64,000 nucleotides of DNA, from positions 1 through 64,000 of the forward strand of contig NZ_JAGIPX010000014.1 of assembly GCF_017814945.1 (NCBI RefSeq). The letters are read 5' to 3'. A program made the position numbers and the translations under genes. This DNA is from Paraburkholderia sp. LEh10 (GTDB taxonomy: Bacteria; Pseudomonadota; Gammaproteobacteria; Burkholderiales; Burkholderiaceae). Below the pieces are notes generated by a model. It did not search any database and had not been told where the DNA came from. It saw only the letters and a list, made by a program, of their open reading frames with translations. Positions 15,712 through 25,736 of this stretch are shown here, in pieces; positions within the stretch are counted from its first letter, which is position 1; the number at the start of each line of letters is the position of its first letter.

Positions 15712-17349
15712 TCAGAAACCCGCTGCGAGACCGTCGCGCCGGCTGTCGCTGGCAGCGACATAGCCGCGCTCCGGCTCGTTGCGATCGAGCTTCCAGATGA
15801 ACTGGCCCGAGCCGAAATCCATGTACGGATCGTCGATCGACTTGATCGTGTGGCCGACGCCTTCGAGCGCGCGCGCCGTCTGCGGATCGAGCGTCGCTTC
15901 GATATCGATCGAGAAGTCGCGGTTCACCTTCCAGCGCGGCGCGTCGCACGCGGCCTGCGGCTGCTGGCCGTAGTCGAGCATCCGCACGACGGTTTGCAGG
16001 TGCCCTTGCGGCTGCATGTCGCCGCCCATCACGCCGAAGCTCATCACCGCTTCCTGCCTGCCGTCCACCTGCTGCGTGAGGAACGCGGGAATGATCGTGT
16101 GGAAAGGCCGCTTGCCGCCCGCGACGACGTTCGGCGACTTCGGGTCCATCGAGAACCCGCAGCCGCGGTTTTGCAGCGCGATCCCCATGTCCGGCACGAC
16201 GACGCCGGAACCGAAGCCCATGTAGTTCGACTGGATGAAGCTGACCATCATGCCGCGCTCGTCGGCCGCCGACAGGTAGATCGTGCCGCCCGCCTTCGGC
16301 ATGCCGAAGCCGAACTGCGTCGCGCGCTTCGGATCGATCAGCTTCGCGCGCGATTTCAGATACGCGTCGTCGAGCATTTCAGCGGGCGTCACTTCCATCG
16401 AGTGCGGATCGGCGACATAGCGGTAGACGTCCGCAAACGCGAGCTTCATCGCCTCGATCTGCAGATGCTGTGACTCGATGCCATCGACCTTCAGCGAGCC
16501 GACGTCGAACTGCTCCAGAATGCCGAGCGCGATCAGCGCGGCAATGCCCTGTCCGTTCGGCGGAATCTCGTGCACCGTATAGCCGCGATAGTTCTTGCCG
16601 ATCGGCTCGACCCAGTCGGGCCGGTAGTTGCGCAGGTCGTCGAGCGTCATCGCCGCGCCGCATTCGCGCGAGAACGCCGCGATGCGTTCGGCGATCTCGC
16701 CTTCGTAGTACGCGCGCGGGCCTTGTTCGGCGAGCATGCGCAAGGTCTTCGCGTGACCGGGCATCTTCACGAGTTCGCTGACTTCGGGCGCGCGGCCGCG
16801 CGGCATGAACGTATCGGCGTAACCGGGCTGGTTCTTCAGTTCGGGCACGGCGGCAGCCCATTTGCGCGCGACGACGCTCGCGACGGCATGACCGCGCTCG
16901 GCGATCTCGATGGCGGGCTCCATCAGGTCCGCGAACGGCAGCGAACCGAACTTGCGATGCAGCGCTTCCCAGCCTGCGATCGCGCCCGGCACCGTCACCG
17001 TGTCCCAGCCGCGCACGGGCTGCGTGGCAAGGCCGTCGCGCTCGCCGTATTTGCGCCGGAAGTAATCGACGCTCCACGCGGCAGGCGCGACGCCCGACGC
17101 GTTCAGCCCGTGCAACGCCTTGCCGTCCCACACGAGCGCGAACGCATCGCTGCCCAGACCGTTCGACACCGGCTCCACGACGGTAATCGCCGCCGCCGCC
17201 GCGATCGCGGCATCGACTGCATTGCCGCCTTTCCACAGCATCCGCAGGCCGGCCTGCGCGGCAAGCGGCTGCGAAGTCGAAACGATGTTGCGCGCAAACA
17301 CGGGCATGCGCAGCGTCGGATAAGGGTTCTGCCAGTTGAAACGGGTCAT
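15712..17349 (-). CDS. Gamma-glutamyltransferase-family Ntn hydrolase
   Basis: This is a self-processing GGT-fold hydrolase of about 545 residues. N-terminal landmarks are ARNIVSTSQPLAAQAG and GGNAVDAAIAAA. The probable nucleophile is Thr356 in GGTIYLSAAD, followed by SFIQSNYMGFGSGVVVPD. The TIYL motif differs from the classical TTHYS motif of glutathione hydrolase and resembles the GGT-like branch that includes oxamate amidohydrolase (HpxW). No signal peptide is evident, so it is probably cytoplasmic. It is the last gene of the peptide-importer operon, which suggests it hydrolyses the imported gamma-glutamyl or amide compound. I took ATG 17349 because similarity begins there; the frame extends upstream to 17415. 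Confidence 0.85.
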   Translation of the reverse strand: MTRFNWQNPYPTLRMPVFARNIVSTSQPLAAQAGLRMLWKGGNAVDAAIAAAAAITVVEPVSNGLGSDAFALVWDGKALHGLNASGVAPAAWSVDYFRRKYGERDGLATQPVRGWDTVTVPGAIAGWEALHRKFGSLPFADLMEPAIEIAERGHAVASVVARKWAAAVPELKNQPGYADTFMPRGRAPEVSELVKMPGHAKTLRMLAEQGPRAYYEGEIAERIAAFSRECGAAMTLDDLRNYRPDWVEPIGKNYRGYTVHEIPPNGQGIAALIALGILEQFDVGSLKVDGIESQHLQIEAMKLAFADVYRYVADPHSMEVTPAEMLDDAYLKSRAKLIDPKRATQFGFGMPKAGGTIYLSAADERGMMVSFIQSNYMGFGSGVVVPDMGIALQNRGCGFSMDPKSPNVVAGGKRPFHTIIPAFLTQQVDGRQEAVMSFGVMGGDMQPQGHLQTVVRMLDYGQQPQAACDAPRWKVNRDFSIDIEATLDPQTARALEGVGHTIKSIDDPYMDFGSGQFIWKLDRNEPERGYVAASDSRRDGLAAGF

Positions 17350-17415
17350 GTTGTCACTCTGTTGGTGTTGCTGGGTTCGACGGCGGGCCGCCGCAAGCGG
17401 CAGCCGCGTCATCAA

Positions 17416-18300
17416 TCACGACTCGCGCGGGTCGAGCGCGTCGCGCAGACCGTCGCCGAGCAGGTTGAAGCCGAGCACGGCCAGAAAGATCGCGATGCCG
17501 GGAAAGATCGACATCCACGGCGCCTGGCTGACGAAGTCCTTCGCGGTATTGAGCATCGATCCCCACGACGGCGCGGGCGGCAACTGTCCGAGCCCGAGAA
17601 ACGACAGGCTCGCTTCCGCGATGATCGCGCTCGCCACCGTGAGGCTCGCCTGCACGATGATGGGCGGCAGCACGTTCGGCAGAATGTAGCGCAGAATGAT
17701 GCGCGCATGATCGAGGCCGATCGCGCGCGCGCCTTCCACATACTCTTCGGCCTTCACGCTGATCGCCTGTCCGCGCGTGAGACGGATGAAGCGCGGCATC
17801 GCCGAAATGCCGATGGCGGCCATCGCGTTCGTCAGGCTGGGCCCGAGGAATGCGCTCAACGCGATCGCGAGAATCAGGAACGGGATCGACAGCAGCGCAT
17901 CGGCGACGCGCGAAATCACGCCGTCAACGAGCTTGCCGAAGTACCCGGCGACGAGCCCGAGCGGCACGCCGAGCACGACGGCGATGCCGACGGACACGAC
18001 GCCCGCCAGCAACGACGCGCGCGCGCCGTACAACAGGCGGCTCAGCACGTCGCGGCCGAGTTCGTCGGTGCCGAACCAGTGGGCAGCAGACGGCGCCCGG
18101 CGCACGGTCATGAAGCTTGCTTGAACGGGGTCGTACTGCGTGAGCCACGGCGCGAACACCGCCATCACGACGACGAGCGCGACCAGAAACGCGCCGAACA
18201 CGGCCGCCCGATTGCGCATGAAGCGCACGAGGCCGCGGCGCTTGCGGCGCGGCAATACGGCGGCAGCCGATACGGATCGTGCATCGGGTGAAGTAGCCAT
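17416..18300 (-). CDS. Dipeptide/glutathione-type ABC transporter permease (DppC/GsiD-like)
   Basis: The 294-residue inner-membrane permease has the DppC N-terminal extension (basic RRKRRG, then one membrane helix), then FGTDELGRDVLSRLLYGAR and the coupling loop with EYVEGARAIGLDHARIILRY. Its ATG at 18300 overlaps the stop of the upstream permease as TGATG, so translation is coupled. It pairs with the DppB-like protein to form the channel. Confidence 0.93.
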   Translation of the reverse strand: MATSPDARSVSAAAVLPRRKRRGLVRFMRNRAAVFGAFLVALVVVMAVFAPWLTQYDPVQASFMTVRRAPSAAHWFGTDELGRDVLSRLLYGARASLLAGVVSVGIAVVLGVPLGLVAGYFGKLVDGVISRVADALLSIPFLILAIALSAFLGPSLTNAMAAIGISAMPRFIRLTRGQAISVKAEEYVEGARAIGLDHARIILRYILPNVLPPIIVQASLTVASAIIAEASLSFLGLGQLPPAPSWGSMLNTAKDFVSQAPWMSIFPGIAIFLAVLGFNLLGDGLRDALDPRES

Positions 18301-19244
18301 CAACTGCGCCTCAGCCGGGGATTGAGAAGAATATAGAGCACGTCCGCGCACAGGTTCACGACGATGAACGCGAGCGCGGTGACGAGCACGACGCCTTGCA
18401 CGACGGGGTAATCGCGGTTGAACACCGCATCGACAACGAGCTTGCCGAAGCCCGGAATCGTGAACACCTGCTCCGTCAGCACAGCGCCCGCGAGCAGTTC
18501 GCCGAACAGCAGCGCCAGCACCGTGACGATGGGAACCAGCGCGTTGCGGAACGCGTGCTTGACGACGACGGCGCCACGCAGCAGTCCTTTGGCGCGCGCA
18601 GTGCGGATGTAATCGGAGCGCAGCACGCCGAGCATCGCGCTGCGCGTGTGGCGCATCAGTTGCGCGCCGAGCGCCGCGCCGAGCACGAACGCGGGCATCA
18701 GCATCGTCTTGATGCTGAGCCAGAAGTCGTCGCCCGGCGGCACATAGCCCGACGACGGCAGCAGATGCCAGCGAACCGATACGATGAAAATCAGCATGAT
18801 GCCGAGCCAGAAGTTCGGTATCGACATGCCCGACAACGCGAAGATATTCGCCGCGTAGTCGAGCGGCCCGCCGCGGCTCGCGGCCGAAATCACGCCGGCC
18901 GGAATGCCGATGCCGATCGCGAGGATCATCGCCATCACCGCGAGCTGAATCGTGACGGGCAGCTTCTGCGCGATCAGCGACCGCACGGGCACGTCGGTGC
19001 GCAGCGACGCGCCCAGATCGCCGTGCGCGACATCGCGCATCCATAGCGCGTACTGCGTCGGCACCGGCTGATCGAGGTGATACTTGACGCGCAGCGTCGC
19101 GATCAGTTGCGGGTCCTGGTCCTCGCCCGCCATCGCGCGGACCGGGTCGCCCGGCAGCAGCTTTTGCAGGCCGAAGATCAGCATCGACACCAGGATCAGC
19201 GTCGGCACGGCCACCAGCATGCGATTGGCGATGATCCCCAGCAT
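18300..19244 (-). CDS. Dipeptide/glutathione-type ABC transporter permease (DppB/GsiC-like)
   Basis: The 314-residue permease has the DppB architecture: a first helix near the N-terminus (IANRMLVAVPTLILVSMLIF), a periplasmic region with LPGDPV, then the BPD_transp_1 domain with the cytoplasmic coupling segment RTARAKGL. It starts 5 bp after the binding-protein stop codon and its own stop overlaps the next start. It forms the transmembrane pore together with the DppC-like partner. Confidence 0.93.
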   Translation of the reverse strand: MLGIIANRMLVAVPTLILVSMLIFGLQKLLPGDPVRAMAGEDQDPQLIATLRVKYHLDQPVPTQYALWMRDVAHGDLGASLRTDVPVRSLIAQKLPVTIQLAVMAMILAIGIGIPAGVISAASRGGPLDYAANIFALSGMSIPNFWLGIMLIFIVSVRWHLLPSSGYVPPGDDFWLSIKTMLMPAFVLGAALGAQLMRHTRSAMLGVLRSDYIRTARAKGLLRGAVVVKHAFRNALVPIVTVLALLFGELLAGAVLTEQVFTIPGFGKLVVDAVFNRDYPVVQGVVLVTALAFIVVNLCADVLYILLNPRLRRS

Positions 19245-19249
19245 CGCGC

Positions 19250-20746
19250 TCAGCCCTTGACGGACACGCCGCGCAGGCGCACGAGGCCATCGGCGGACGG
19301 CGTGAAGCCCTGCACCTTCTTCGACAGCACGAACGGCCAGGGCTGCGCGTAGATATAGACGATGGGGTCGTCATCGGCGAGGATCTTGCCGGCGGCGTCG
19401 TAGTCCGCCTTGCGCTCGGCCATCGAGAGCTTCGTGCGCGCGGCGTCGAGCAGCGAATCGACCTGCTGGTTGCAGTAGTGCGCGTAGTTGAGGTTGCCCG
19501 CGCAGGTGTTGAACTGATGCAGGTTGCCGTCGGGATCGACGCGGCCCGACCAGCCCGTGTACATCGCTTCGAAATCGCCGCTGTGTCCGGCGTTCAGCTC
19601 CGTTGCGTAATCGCTCGGACGCAGCTTCAGCGTGATGCCCGCTTCGCCGAGCATCGCCTGCAGCATCTGGGTGACCTGGCTCGCTACCGTATTGTTCGGA
19701 TACGCGAATTCGATGGTCGGATGCTCGTTGCCCGCCGCTTTCAGCAGCGCCTTCGCTTTCGCGACGTCACGCTTCGTCGTCTGCAGCGACGCGTTGTAGT
19801 ACGGGCTCGACTTCGGAATACCCTGGTTGGCGGGCGGAAAGATGCCGGCGCCGATCACCTGATCGATCGCGTCGCGATCGATCGCAAGCTCGAACGCCTG
19901 ACGCACGCGCTTGTCCTTCAGCGGATTGTTGCCGCGCGGACCGTTGTTGATATTGAACGTCACGTAGTAGAAGCCGAGGCCCGTCACCGGCTTGAATTGC
20001 AGATTCGCATCGTTCTTCACGGCGGCGACGTCCGAAGGCGCGAGTCGTTCGAGCATATCAAGCGAGCCCGAGCGCAGGTTCGCCAGACGCACGGTGCTGT
20101 CGGGAATCGGCTGGAACACGACGCGCTGGATCGGATATCTCTCTGCGTCCCAGTAGCCGGCGAACTTCTCGAGTACGACGCGGTCGTTCTGCACGCGCTG
20201 CACGAACTTGTACGGACCCGAGCACACGGGATGCGACGCGACGCTCGCGGGATCGGCCAGCGTCTTCGGCGCGAGCATCATGCCCGCGCGGTCGGACAGC
20301 GTGGCGAGCAGCGCGGCGTCGGGCTGCTTCAGCACGATCTTCACGGTGCTGTCGTCGACGACATCGACATGATCGACCGACGAAAGCTCGCTTTTGCGGT
20401 TGCTGGTCGGCAGGCTGCGATAGCGGTCGAGGTTCGCCTTCACGGCGGCGGCGTTGAACGGCTCGTCGTTCTGGAACTTCACGCCCTGACGCAGCTTGAA
20501 GGTCATCGACTTGCCGTCCGCGCCGGTGGTCCATGAGGTCGCGAGCATCGGCACGATCTTCAGATCCGGCGTGACGTCGACGAGCGAGTTGCACAGCGAC
20601 GCGAACACGATCCGGTCGACGAACTGCACGCTGCGCGCGGGATCGAGCGAACCGATATCGTCCTGCAGGCCGATGCGGATGGTGCTCTGGGCCATCGCGA
20701 CGGAGGCGCTCATCGTGAGCGCGGCGGCAATCAACATTCTTCGCAT
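19250..20746 (-). CDS. Periplasmic solute-binding protein, SBP_bac_5 (DppA/GsiB-like)
   Basis: I chose ATG 20746 because AAGGA lies 8 bases upstream and a signal peptide follows at once (MRRMLIAAALTMSASVAMA). This gives a 498-residue family 5 binding protein. It shows GLQDDIGSLDPARSVQFVDR at the mature N-terminus, KFQNDEPFNAAAV, and AFELAIDRDAIDQVI in the middle. Such proteins deliver peptides, glutathione or similar solutes to the DppB/C permease. It sits between the ATPase and permease genes. The ligand is not deducible, but the GGT-like enzyme in the operon points to gamma-glutamyl or amide compounds. Confidence 0.92.
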   Translation of the reverse strand: MRRMLIAAALTMSASVAMAQSTIRIGLQDDIGSLDPARSVQFVDRIVFASLCNSLVDVTPDLKIVPMLATSWTTGADGKSMTFKLRQGVKFQNDEPFNAAAVKANLDRYRSLPTSNRKSELSSVDHVDVVDDSTVKIVLKQPDAALLATLSDRAGMMLAPKTLADPASVASHPVCSGPYKFVQRVQNDRVVLEKFAGYWDAERYPIQRVVFQPIPDSTVRLANLRSGSLDMLERLAPSDVAAVKNDANLQFKPVTGLGFYYVTFNINNGPRGNNPLKDKRVRQAFELAIDRDAIDQVIGAGIFPPANQGIPKSSPYYNASLQTTKRDVAKAKALLKAAGNEHPTIEFAYPNNTVASQVTQMLQAMLGEAGITLKLRPSDYATELNAGHSGDFEAMYTGWSGRVDPDGNLHQFNTCAGNLNYAHYCNQQVDSLLDAARTKLSMAERKADYDAAGKILADDDPIVYIYAQPWPFVLSKKVQGFTPSADGLVRLRGVSVKG

Positions 20747-20790
20747 GCGTTGTGTCCTTGTTGCGGTTCGGGTTGCCATCAGATGAGTGA

Positions 20791-21936
20791 CTATCGGTTT
20801 GCTTCGGCCGTCAATCCCGCCTGCTTCTCGCGGTAAATCGCAAGGCGCTCGTTGAGCTTCGCGCTGACGCTCGCGACGAGCGGCGCGCCGCTGCCCGCGT
20901 TCTGCACGTCGCGCCAGAAATGGCATGTGACCTGCCGCCCGCCCGGCAGCGTTTCGGCTTGCGGGCGCTCCTGCGCGCAGCGCGGCTTCGCATGCGGACA
21001 GCGCGTATGAAAGCGGCAGCCGGGCGGCGGCGCCGTCGGGCTCGGCAGATCGCCCTGCAACGCGGGCTTCGTGCGGCGCTCGTGCGGACTGCTCGCGGGT
21101 ATCGCGCGCAGCAGCGCCTGCGTGTACGGATGCAGCGGCGTATCGAACAGTTCGTCCACCCGCGCCAGTTCGACGATCTCACCGAGATACATCACGGCGA
21201 CACGGTCGCTCATGTGACGGATCACGGCGAGATCGTGCGCGACCATGATCAGCGTGAGACCGAGTTCCGCCTTCAGCGATTCGAGCAGGTTGATCACTTG
21301 CGCCTGCACGGAGACATCGAGGGCCGACACGGGCTCGTCGCCGACGACCAGCTTCGGCTCGCCCGCCAGCGCTCTTGCGATGCCGATACGCTGACGCTGT
21401 CCGCCGGAAAACTCATGCGGATAGCGTTCGGCATACGCGGGCTGCAAGCCGACCTTCGACAGCAGTTGCGCGACCCGTTCGCGGCGCTGCGTGGCGTTGC
21501 GCGCGAGTCCGTGAAACGCCACGGGCTCGCCGATGATCTGGCCGACTGTCATGCCGGGATTCAGCGACGCAAACGGGTCCTGGAAGATGATCTGCATCTC
21601 GCGGCGCAAGCGGCGCAGCTTCGCGCCCTGCCAGTGCGTGATGTCCTCGCCCTGATAGATCACGCGGCCTTGCGTCGAGTCGATCAGGCGCAGCAGCAGG
21701 CGTCCGAGTGTCGACTTGCCGCAACCCGATTCGCCGACGATCGCGAACGTCTCGCCCGTCTGCACCGCGAACGACACGTCGTTGACGGCATGCACGGCAG
21801 GCGTGCGCGCGAACAGATGCCTGGCGCCGCCGAAGCGCTTCGTGAGCGCGCTTGCCTCGATGATCGGCGTCGCGACGCGGGGCCGCGTATCAGGCCGCGC
21901 ATCGGGCCGGGTGTCAGGCCGCATGCCGGGCTTCAT
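20791..21936 (-). CDS. Peptide ABC transporter ATPase (DppF-like)
   Basis: The 381-residue ATPase has Walker [10 protein letters not shown], signature FSGGQRQRI and Walker [13 protein letters not shown], plus the C-terminal oligopeptide-transporter extension with the Cys-rich [15 protein letters not shown] motif that can bind a 4Fe-4S cluster. The N-terminus is an unusual low-complexity run of repeated (M/T/A)RPD units (about residues 5-19). Its ATG overlaps the upstream ATPase stop as ATGA and follows a strong AGGAGC Shine-Dalgarno. Confidence 0.93.
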   Translation of the reverse strand: MKPGMRPDTRPDARPDTRPRVATPIIEASALTKRFGGARHLFARTPAVHAVNDVSFAVQTGETFAIVGESGCGKSTLGRLLLRLIDSTQGRVIYQGEDITHWQGAKLRRLRREMQIIFQDPFASLNPGMTVGQIIGEPVAFHGLARNATQRRERVAQLLSKVGLQPAYAERYPHEFSGGQRQRIGIARALAGEPKLVVGDEPVSALDVSVQAQVINLLESLKAELGLTLIMVAHDLAVIRHMSDRVAVMYLGEIVELARVDELFDTPLHPYTQALLRAIPASSPHERRTKPALQGDLPSPTAPPPGCRFHTRCPHAKPRCAQERPQAETLPGGRQVTCHFWRDVQNAGSGAPLVASVSAKLNERLAIYREKQAGLTAEANR

Positions 21937-22955
21937 GTCAGCTCCTTTTGCTGCGCGGGCTTGACAAGCTGCTCGACGGGCGCGACCCAGCACGCCACGC
22001 GATGCTCGCCTGCCAGCGTCCGGTCGGGCGGCACGGCGTCGATGCAGCGCTGTTCCGCGAACGGGCAGCGCGGCGCGAAGCGGCAGCCGCGCGGCATCTG
22101 TTCGGGCGACGGAACGGAGCCGCGTATCGTCGCGAGCGACCCTTCGCGCTTGCCGACGGACGGAATTGCGCCCATCAGACCGATCGTGTACGGATGTTGA
22201 GGATCGTCGAACAGATCGGCGACCGTGCCGTACTCGACGATCTTGCCCGCGTACATCACCGCGACGTGATCCGCGACTTCGGCGACCACGCCGAGATCAT
22301 GCGTGATCAGCAGCATCGCGGTGCCCGTTTGAGCCTGAAGGTTGCGCACCAGCGACAGAACCTGGGCCTGGATGGTCACGTCGAGCGCGGTGGTGGGTTC
22401 GTCGGCGATCAGCAGGCGCGGGCTGTTCGCGAGCGCCATCGCGATCATCACGCGCTGGCGCATGCCACCCGACAACTGATGCGGGAACGCATCGAGCCGC
22501 GTTTCGGGCGCGGGAATATGGACGAGGCGCAGCATCTCCAGCGCCTCTTCGCGGGCTTGCGCGCGCCTGATGCCGCGATGCCGCCGGATGCTCTCGCCGA
22601 TCTGCTCGCCGACCGTATAAGCGGGATTCAGCGACGTCATCGGCTCCTGGAAGATCATCGACATGCGGTTGCCGCGAATGTCGGCCAACTCGCGCTCGGA
22701 CAACGCGAAGAGATCTTCGCCGTCGAAATGCGCGGTGCCCGCCACGCGCCGCGCGGGCGGGCTCGCGAGCAGCCCCATCAGCGCAAGCGAGGTCACGCTC
22801 TTGCCGCAGCCCGACTCGCCGACCATGCACAACGTCTCGCCCGCGTGCACCTGGAAAGAGACGTTATCGACGACGTTCGGCACATCGGGCGCGTCCGAAA
22901 ACTTCAGCGAGAAGCCCCGTACATCGAGAACCCGTCGGCGTTCTGCATCCGTCAT
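21933..22955 (-). CDS. Peptide ABC transporter ATPase (DppD-like), first gene of the operon
   Basis: The 340-residue ATPase has Walker A GESGCGKS, signature LSGGMRQRV, Walker [13 protein letters not shown] and the C-terminal Cys motif [16 protein letters not shown] used ATG 22955 (product begins MTDAERRR), preceded by GGAGC, rather than the longer open frame to 23030. It leads the operon DppD-DppF-binding protein-DppB-DppC-GGT, with AT-rich regulatory DNA and a divergent LysR gene upstream. Confidence 0.92.
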   Translation of the reverse strand: MTDAERRRVLDVRGFSLKFSDAPDVPNVVDNVSFQVHAGETLCMVGESGCGKSVTSLALMGLLASPPARRVAGTAHFDGEDLFALSERELADIRGNRMSMIFQEPMTSLNPAYTVGEQIGESIRRHRGIRRAQAREEALEMLRLVHIPAPETRLDAFPHQLSGGMRQRVMIAMALANSPRLLIADEPTTALDVTIQAQVLSLVRNLQAQTGTAMLLITHDLGVVAEVADHVAVMYAGKIVEYGTVADLFDDPQHPYTIGLMGAIPSVGKREGSLATIRGSVPSPEQMPRGCRFAPRCPFAEQRCIDAVPPDRTLAGEHRVACWVAPVEQLVKPAQQKELT

Positions 22956-23031
22956 GCCGCATTGCTCCGCATCGTGTCGCCCGTCCCCGCAGATCGTGAT
23001 GAAAACGATTATCTGGCGTGACTCGTACAAA

Positions 23032-23045
23032 AAATATTAATATTT
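23032..23045. promoter_or_regulatory. Candidate LysR operator, 14-bp AT palindrome
   Basis: AAATATTAATATTT is a perfect palindrome in the 148-bp space between the peptide-importer operon and the divergent LysR gene, in otherwise GC-rich DNA. An ATCGT / ACGAT inverted repeat lies just to its left (22993-23009). Binding by the adjacent regulator is inferred from position. Confidence 0.5.
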
Positions 23046-23103
23046 CTTTTCGATGCTTAAATTTTTCTCATGATTCGCCCATGGGGCGCACCTGGAGCCG
23101 ACG

Positions 23104-23985
23104 ATGCCGACGCTTCGCATGTTGAAGACTTTCAGGGCTGTTGCACGCACCGGCTCGTTCTCGGCGGCCGCCGACAAGGTCGCGCTGACGCAGGCGGCCG
23201 TGAGCCTGCAGATGCGCGGGCTCGAAGCGGCGTTGGGCCGCCAGTTGTTCGACCGCCGGGGACGGCAGATCGCGCTCACGCAGCACGGCCTTACGATCTG
23301 GCCGAAGGTCGAGCAGATTCTCGATCTGCTCGCCGAGCTCGAGGCGAAGCCTTCGGACGCAATGGAGGGGCCTGTGACGATCGGCGCGGTGGTGTCGGTG
23401 ATCGGCGCGCTGTCGCTGGCCGTGGCGCGGCTCAAGGCGGCACACCCGAGGCTCGACGTGCGGCTGCTGTCGGCGCGCTCCGACGAACTCGCGGGCATGG
23501 TCGAGGCCGGCGAGGTGGATGTCGCCGCTGTCGTCGCGCGAGCCGACGAGACGCTGCCCGACACGCTGAAGTGGACGACGCTCTACACCGAGCCGATGAT
23601 GCTCGTCGTGAACCGCGACATCGACGATAACGACCCGCAGCGCATCCTGCGCAGCCACGGTTTCCTGCGTTTCGACCGGCGCGTGCGCACCGGGCAGGTC
23701 GTCGAGCAGGCGCTGCAGAAGGCCGGGCTGATGGTGAACGAGTATCTCGAACTCAATTCGATCGAGACCATCGTTGCGCTGGTGCGCGAGAAGGTCGGCG
23801 TCGCGGTGCTGCCGCTGCTGATTCGCGGCAACTGGCTGAACGACCCGATGTTGCGCGTGATCCCTGTCTCCAGTCCGCCGACGTTGCGTACCGTGGGGAT
23901 GGTGCAGCGCGCGTCGGACGATCGCAAGGCGTTGATGCGCGAGATCGTCGATACGTTGCAGGCGATGCCGCGTAACAGGGCTTGA
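23104..23985 (+). CDS. LysR-family regulator, probable controller of the peptide-importer operon
   Basis: The 293-residue regulator has an N-terminal winged helix (LKTFRAVARTGSFSAAADKV, then LTQAAVSLQMRGLE) and a C-terminal LysR substrate-binding domain (about 88-290). Divergent transcription from the importer/GGT operon and the palindrome between them suggest it activates that operon when the transported nitrogen compound, or a derivative, is present. Confidence 0.92.
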   Translation: MPTLRMLKTFRAVARTGSFSAAADKVALTQAAVSLQMRGLEAALGRQLFDRRGRQIALTQHGLTIWPKVEQILDLLAELEAKPSDAMEGPVTIGAVVSVIGALSLAVARLKAAHPRLDVRLLSARSDELAGMVEAGEVDVAAVVARADETLPDTLKWTTLYTEPMMLVVNRDIDDNDPQRILRSHGFLRFDRRVRTGQVVEQALQKAGLMVNEYLELNSIETIVALVREKVGVAVLPLLIRGNWLNDPMLRVIPVSSPPTLRTVGMVQRASDDRKALMREIVDTLQAMPRNRA

Positions 23986-24094
23986 TGGAGCCGTCGCCCG
24001 TCATCGGCGAGGTGGGGAACCGCGGTGACGGCTCGGCCTTCACCGCGGGCGGTCAAGTTGCGCGTCCGAATTGTTTCAGACGAAACCGACCCAT

Positions 24095-24526
24095 TCAACC
24101 TTCGCTCGGCTCATACGGCGACGCACGGTTTTCAAGCTTCCATTTCTTCTCGGCGTTCGTATCGGGGCGAGGTGGCCGAATACCGTCGATCAGCCACAGT
24201 TCTCGCGGCGTTTCGCCGACATGCAACTCGTAGTGATAGCCTCGATCCTGGACAAACGGCGCGATCGCGGCGTTCGCCTTGCGCAGCCACGACGCTGTCC
24301 ATTCGGGGTCCTTGGCGATGTGTCTCGCGAATTGGTCCAGCCTGATTCTTACGAAGTCGCTGCGCGGCTCGCCTCCCATGAAGAAGGAATCTTTCGGCTG
24401 TTCATGAAACAGGACGCCTACGTAGAAGCGAGGAATGATGTAAATGTCGGCGATGCGCGTTGCCATTTCCTGCTTTTCCTCTGCCGTGTAGGCGCCGACG
24501 GGATGATAGATATTCCACAAAGGCAT
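24095..24526 (-). CDS. Tautomerase-superfamily protein (cis-CaaD/Tautomerase_3-like)
   Basis: ATG 24526 follows GGAGACAAAA, so the 143-residue product begins MPLWNIYHP. That places proline at position 2, the N-terminal catalytic base after methionine removal. The segments VGVLFHEQPKDSFFMGGE and WLRKANAAIAPF recall cis-3-chloroacrylic acid dehalogenase and the putative oxalocrotonate tautomerase family. It could tautomerise or hydrate an unsaturated carboxylate. It lies at the start of a catabolic block, on the same strand as the reductase at 24723. Confidence 0.75.
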   Translation of the reverse strand: MPLWNIYHPVGAYTAEEKQEMATRIADIYIIPRFYVGVLFHEQPKDSFFMGGEPRSDFVRIRLDQFARHIAKDPEWTASWLRKANAAIAPFVQDRGYHYELHVGETPRELWLIDGIRPPRPDTNAEKKWKLENRASPYEPSEG

Positions 24527-24722
24527 TTTTGTCTCCATGCTAAAAGATGCCGCGTTTCCTATGTCAGAACATCCTGGTCTCTTGCGAGAAAAGATGAACA
24601 TGACATCAGCGGTGCGGCGGCGGTATCGGCAGCCGAAGGATAGGCTGCCGGTTAAAACCAGGGCTCTTCACAACGCGGCGTTCTCGTGGCCAGCTTTTTA
24701 CATCTGCGTTGCTCCAGGCACC

Positions 24723-25736
24723 TCAGAACAACAGCAGTGGCTTGCCGCCGTGCGCGGGCGCTTCGGCGAGCCGTACAGCTTCGGCGAAATCCTCGACCCT
24801 GAACGGTTGTCCCTCGGGCACACTCATTGTGTCGTTGGCAACAAGCTCGATGGTCTGCTTCAGGAGCGCACTGATCTTTTCCGCCGGGGTCGTAGTGAAC
24901 CAGCGGTAAAGCCAGAAGCCTCGTACAGTTTTAGTCTCGTAGATCATCGACCGTGGGAACAGCGGGAGGGTCAATTTGTCCGCGTTGGTCTGCCGATGCG
25001 TCGACAGCGCGCCATAGACCAGCATTTCGCCACCCGGTGCAAGCGAGCGCGACACGTCTGCGCCGACCTGGCCGCTGACGCAGTCGATCGCCTTGGTCAC
25101 CCCTTCCTCGCCCACGATCTGCGCGACGCGTTCGCGAATATCCTCGTCCTCGGTACAGATGACCGCCGTGCCGCCCAGCGCCAGGATCTCCTCGACGGCG
25201 GCGCGACGACGCACCACGTTCAGCGTCTTGAAGCCGAAGTGCTTGCCCAGCTGGATGACGAGCTTCCCGACCGTCGATCCGGCTGCCGTCTGCAGCAGCC
25301 ACTCGCCAGACTGAACATCCAGTTCGTGCTTGACCAACAACAGTGCCGTCAGCGGATTGGCAATCAGCTGCGCCGCAGTAGAAAGGCTCATTGCATCGGG
25401 GACAGCGACGACACGCGCCGCGTCGGCGACGATGTATTCCTGCCATGTCCCCGTCACACCCAGCGTGATCACGCGCTGACCCACAGTCAAACTCTCGACG
25501 CCTTCGCCTGGCGCATCGACGATGCCGACGGATTCCAGGCCCAGCACGGTTGGAAAGGCCGGAGCGAAACCGTAGCGGCCTCGCAGAATGTGGAGATCGC
25601 TCGCATGAACGGGTACGGCCTGCACCCTTATGCGAACCTGGCCCGATGCGGGCTGCGGAATTTGCCTCGTCTCCAGACCTAGCACTTCGGTCGGTTCACC
25701 AACTGCATGCGCCACCAGCGCCCGCATGGTTTGCAT
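24723..25736 (-). CDS. Medium-chain dehydrogenase/reductase, quinone/enoyl reductase type
   Basis: The 337-residue MDR protein has a GroES-like N-terminal domain (about 1-120: VPVHASDLHILRGRYG, LGLESVGIVDAPGEGV) and a Rossmann domain with AAGSTVGKLVIQLGKHFG. Zn-binding cysteines are absent, so this is a zinc-independent reductase like quinone oxidoreductase or mitochondrial 2-enoyl thioester reductase. It uses NADPH to reduce an activated double bond. AGGAGA precedes the ATG. Its substrate may relate to the neighbouring tautomerase and CoA-dependent genes, but this is inference. Confidence 0.88.
   Translation of the reverse strand: MQTMRALVAHAVGEPTEVLGLETRQIPQPASGQVRIRVQAVPVHASDLHILRGRYGFAPAFPTVLGLESVGIVDAPGEGVESLTVGQRVITLGVTGTWQEYIVADAARVVAVPDAMSLSTAAQLIANPLTALLLVKHELDVQSGEWLLQTAAGSTVGKLVIQLGKHFGFKTLNVVRRRAAVEEILALGGTAVICTEDEDIRERVAQIVGEEGVTKAIDCVSGQVGADVSRSLAPGGEMLVYGALSTHRQTNADKLTLPLFPRSMIYETKTVRGFWLYRWFTTTPAEKISALLKQTIELVANDTMSVPEGQPFRVEDFAEAVRLAEAPAHGGKPLLLF

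Noticed and set aside
16570..18291. 573-codon plus-strand frame opposite the GGT and DppC genes
   Set aside because: Composition is that of an antisense shadow (Arg, His and Asp rich, low complexity) and it crosses two well-supported genes.
18301..19374. N-terminal extension of the DppC frame making a 652-residue protein
   Set aside because: The extension lies out of frame over the DppB gene and is Arg-rich; the real start is the TGATG-coupled ATG at 18300.
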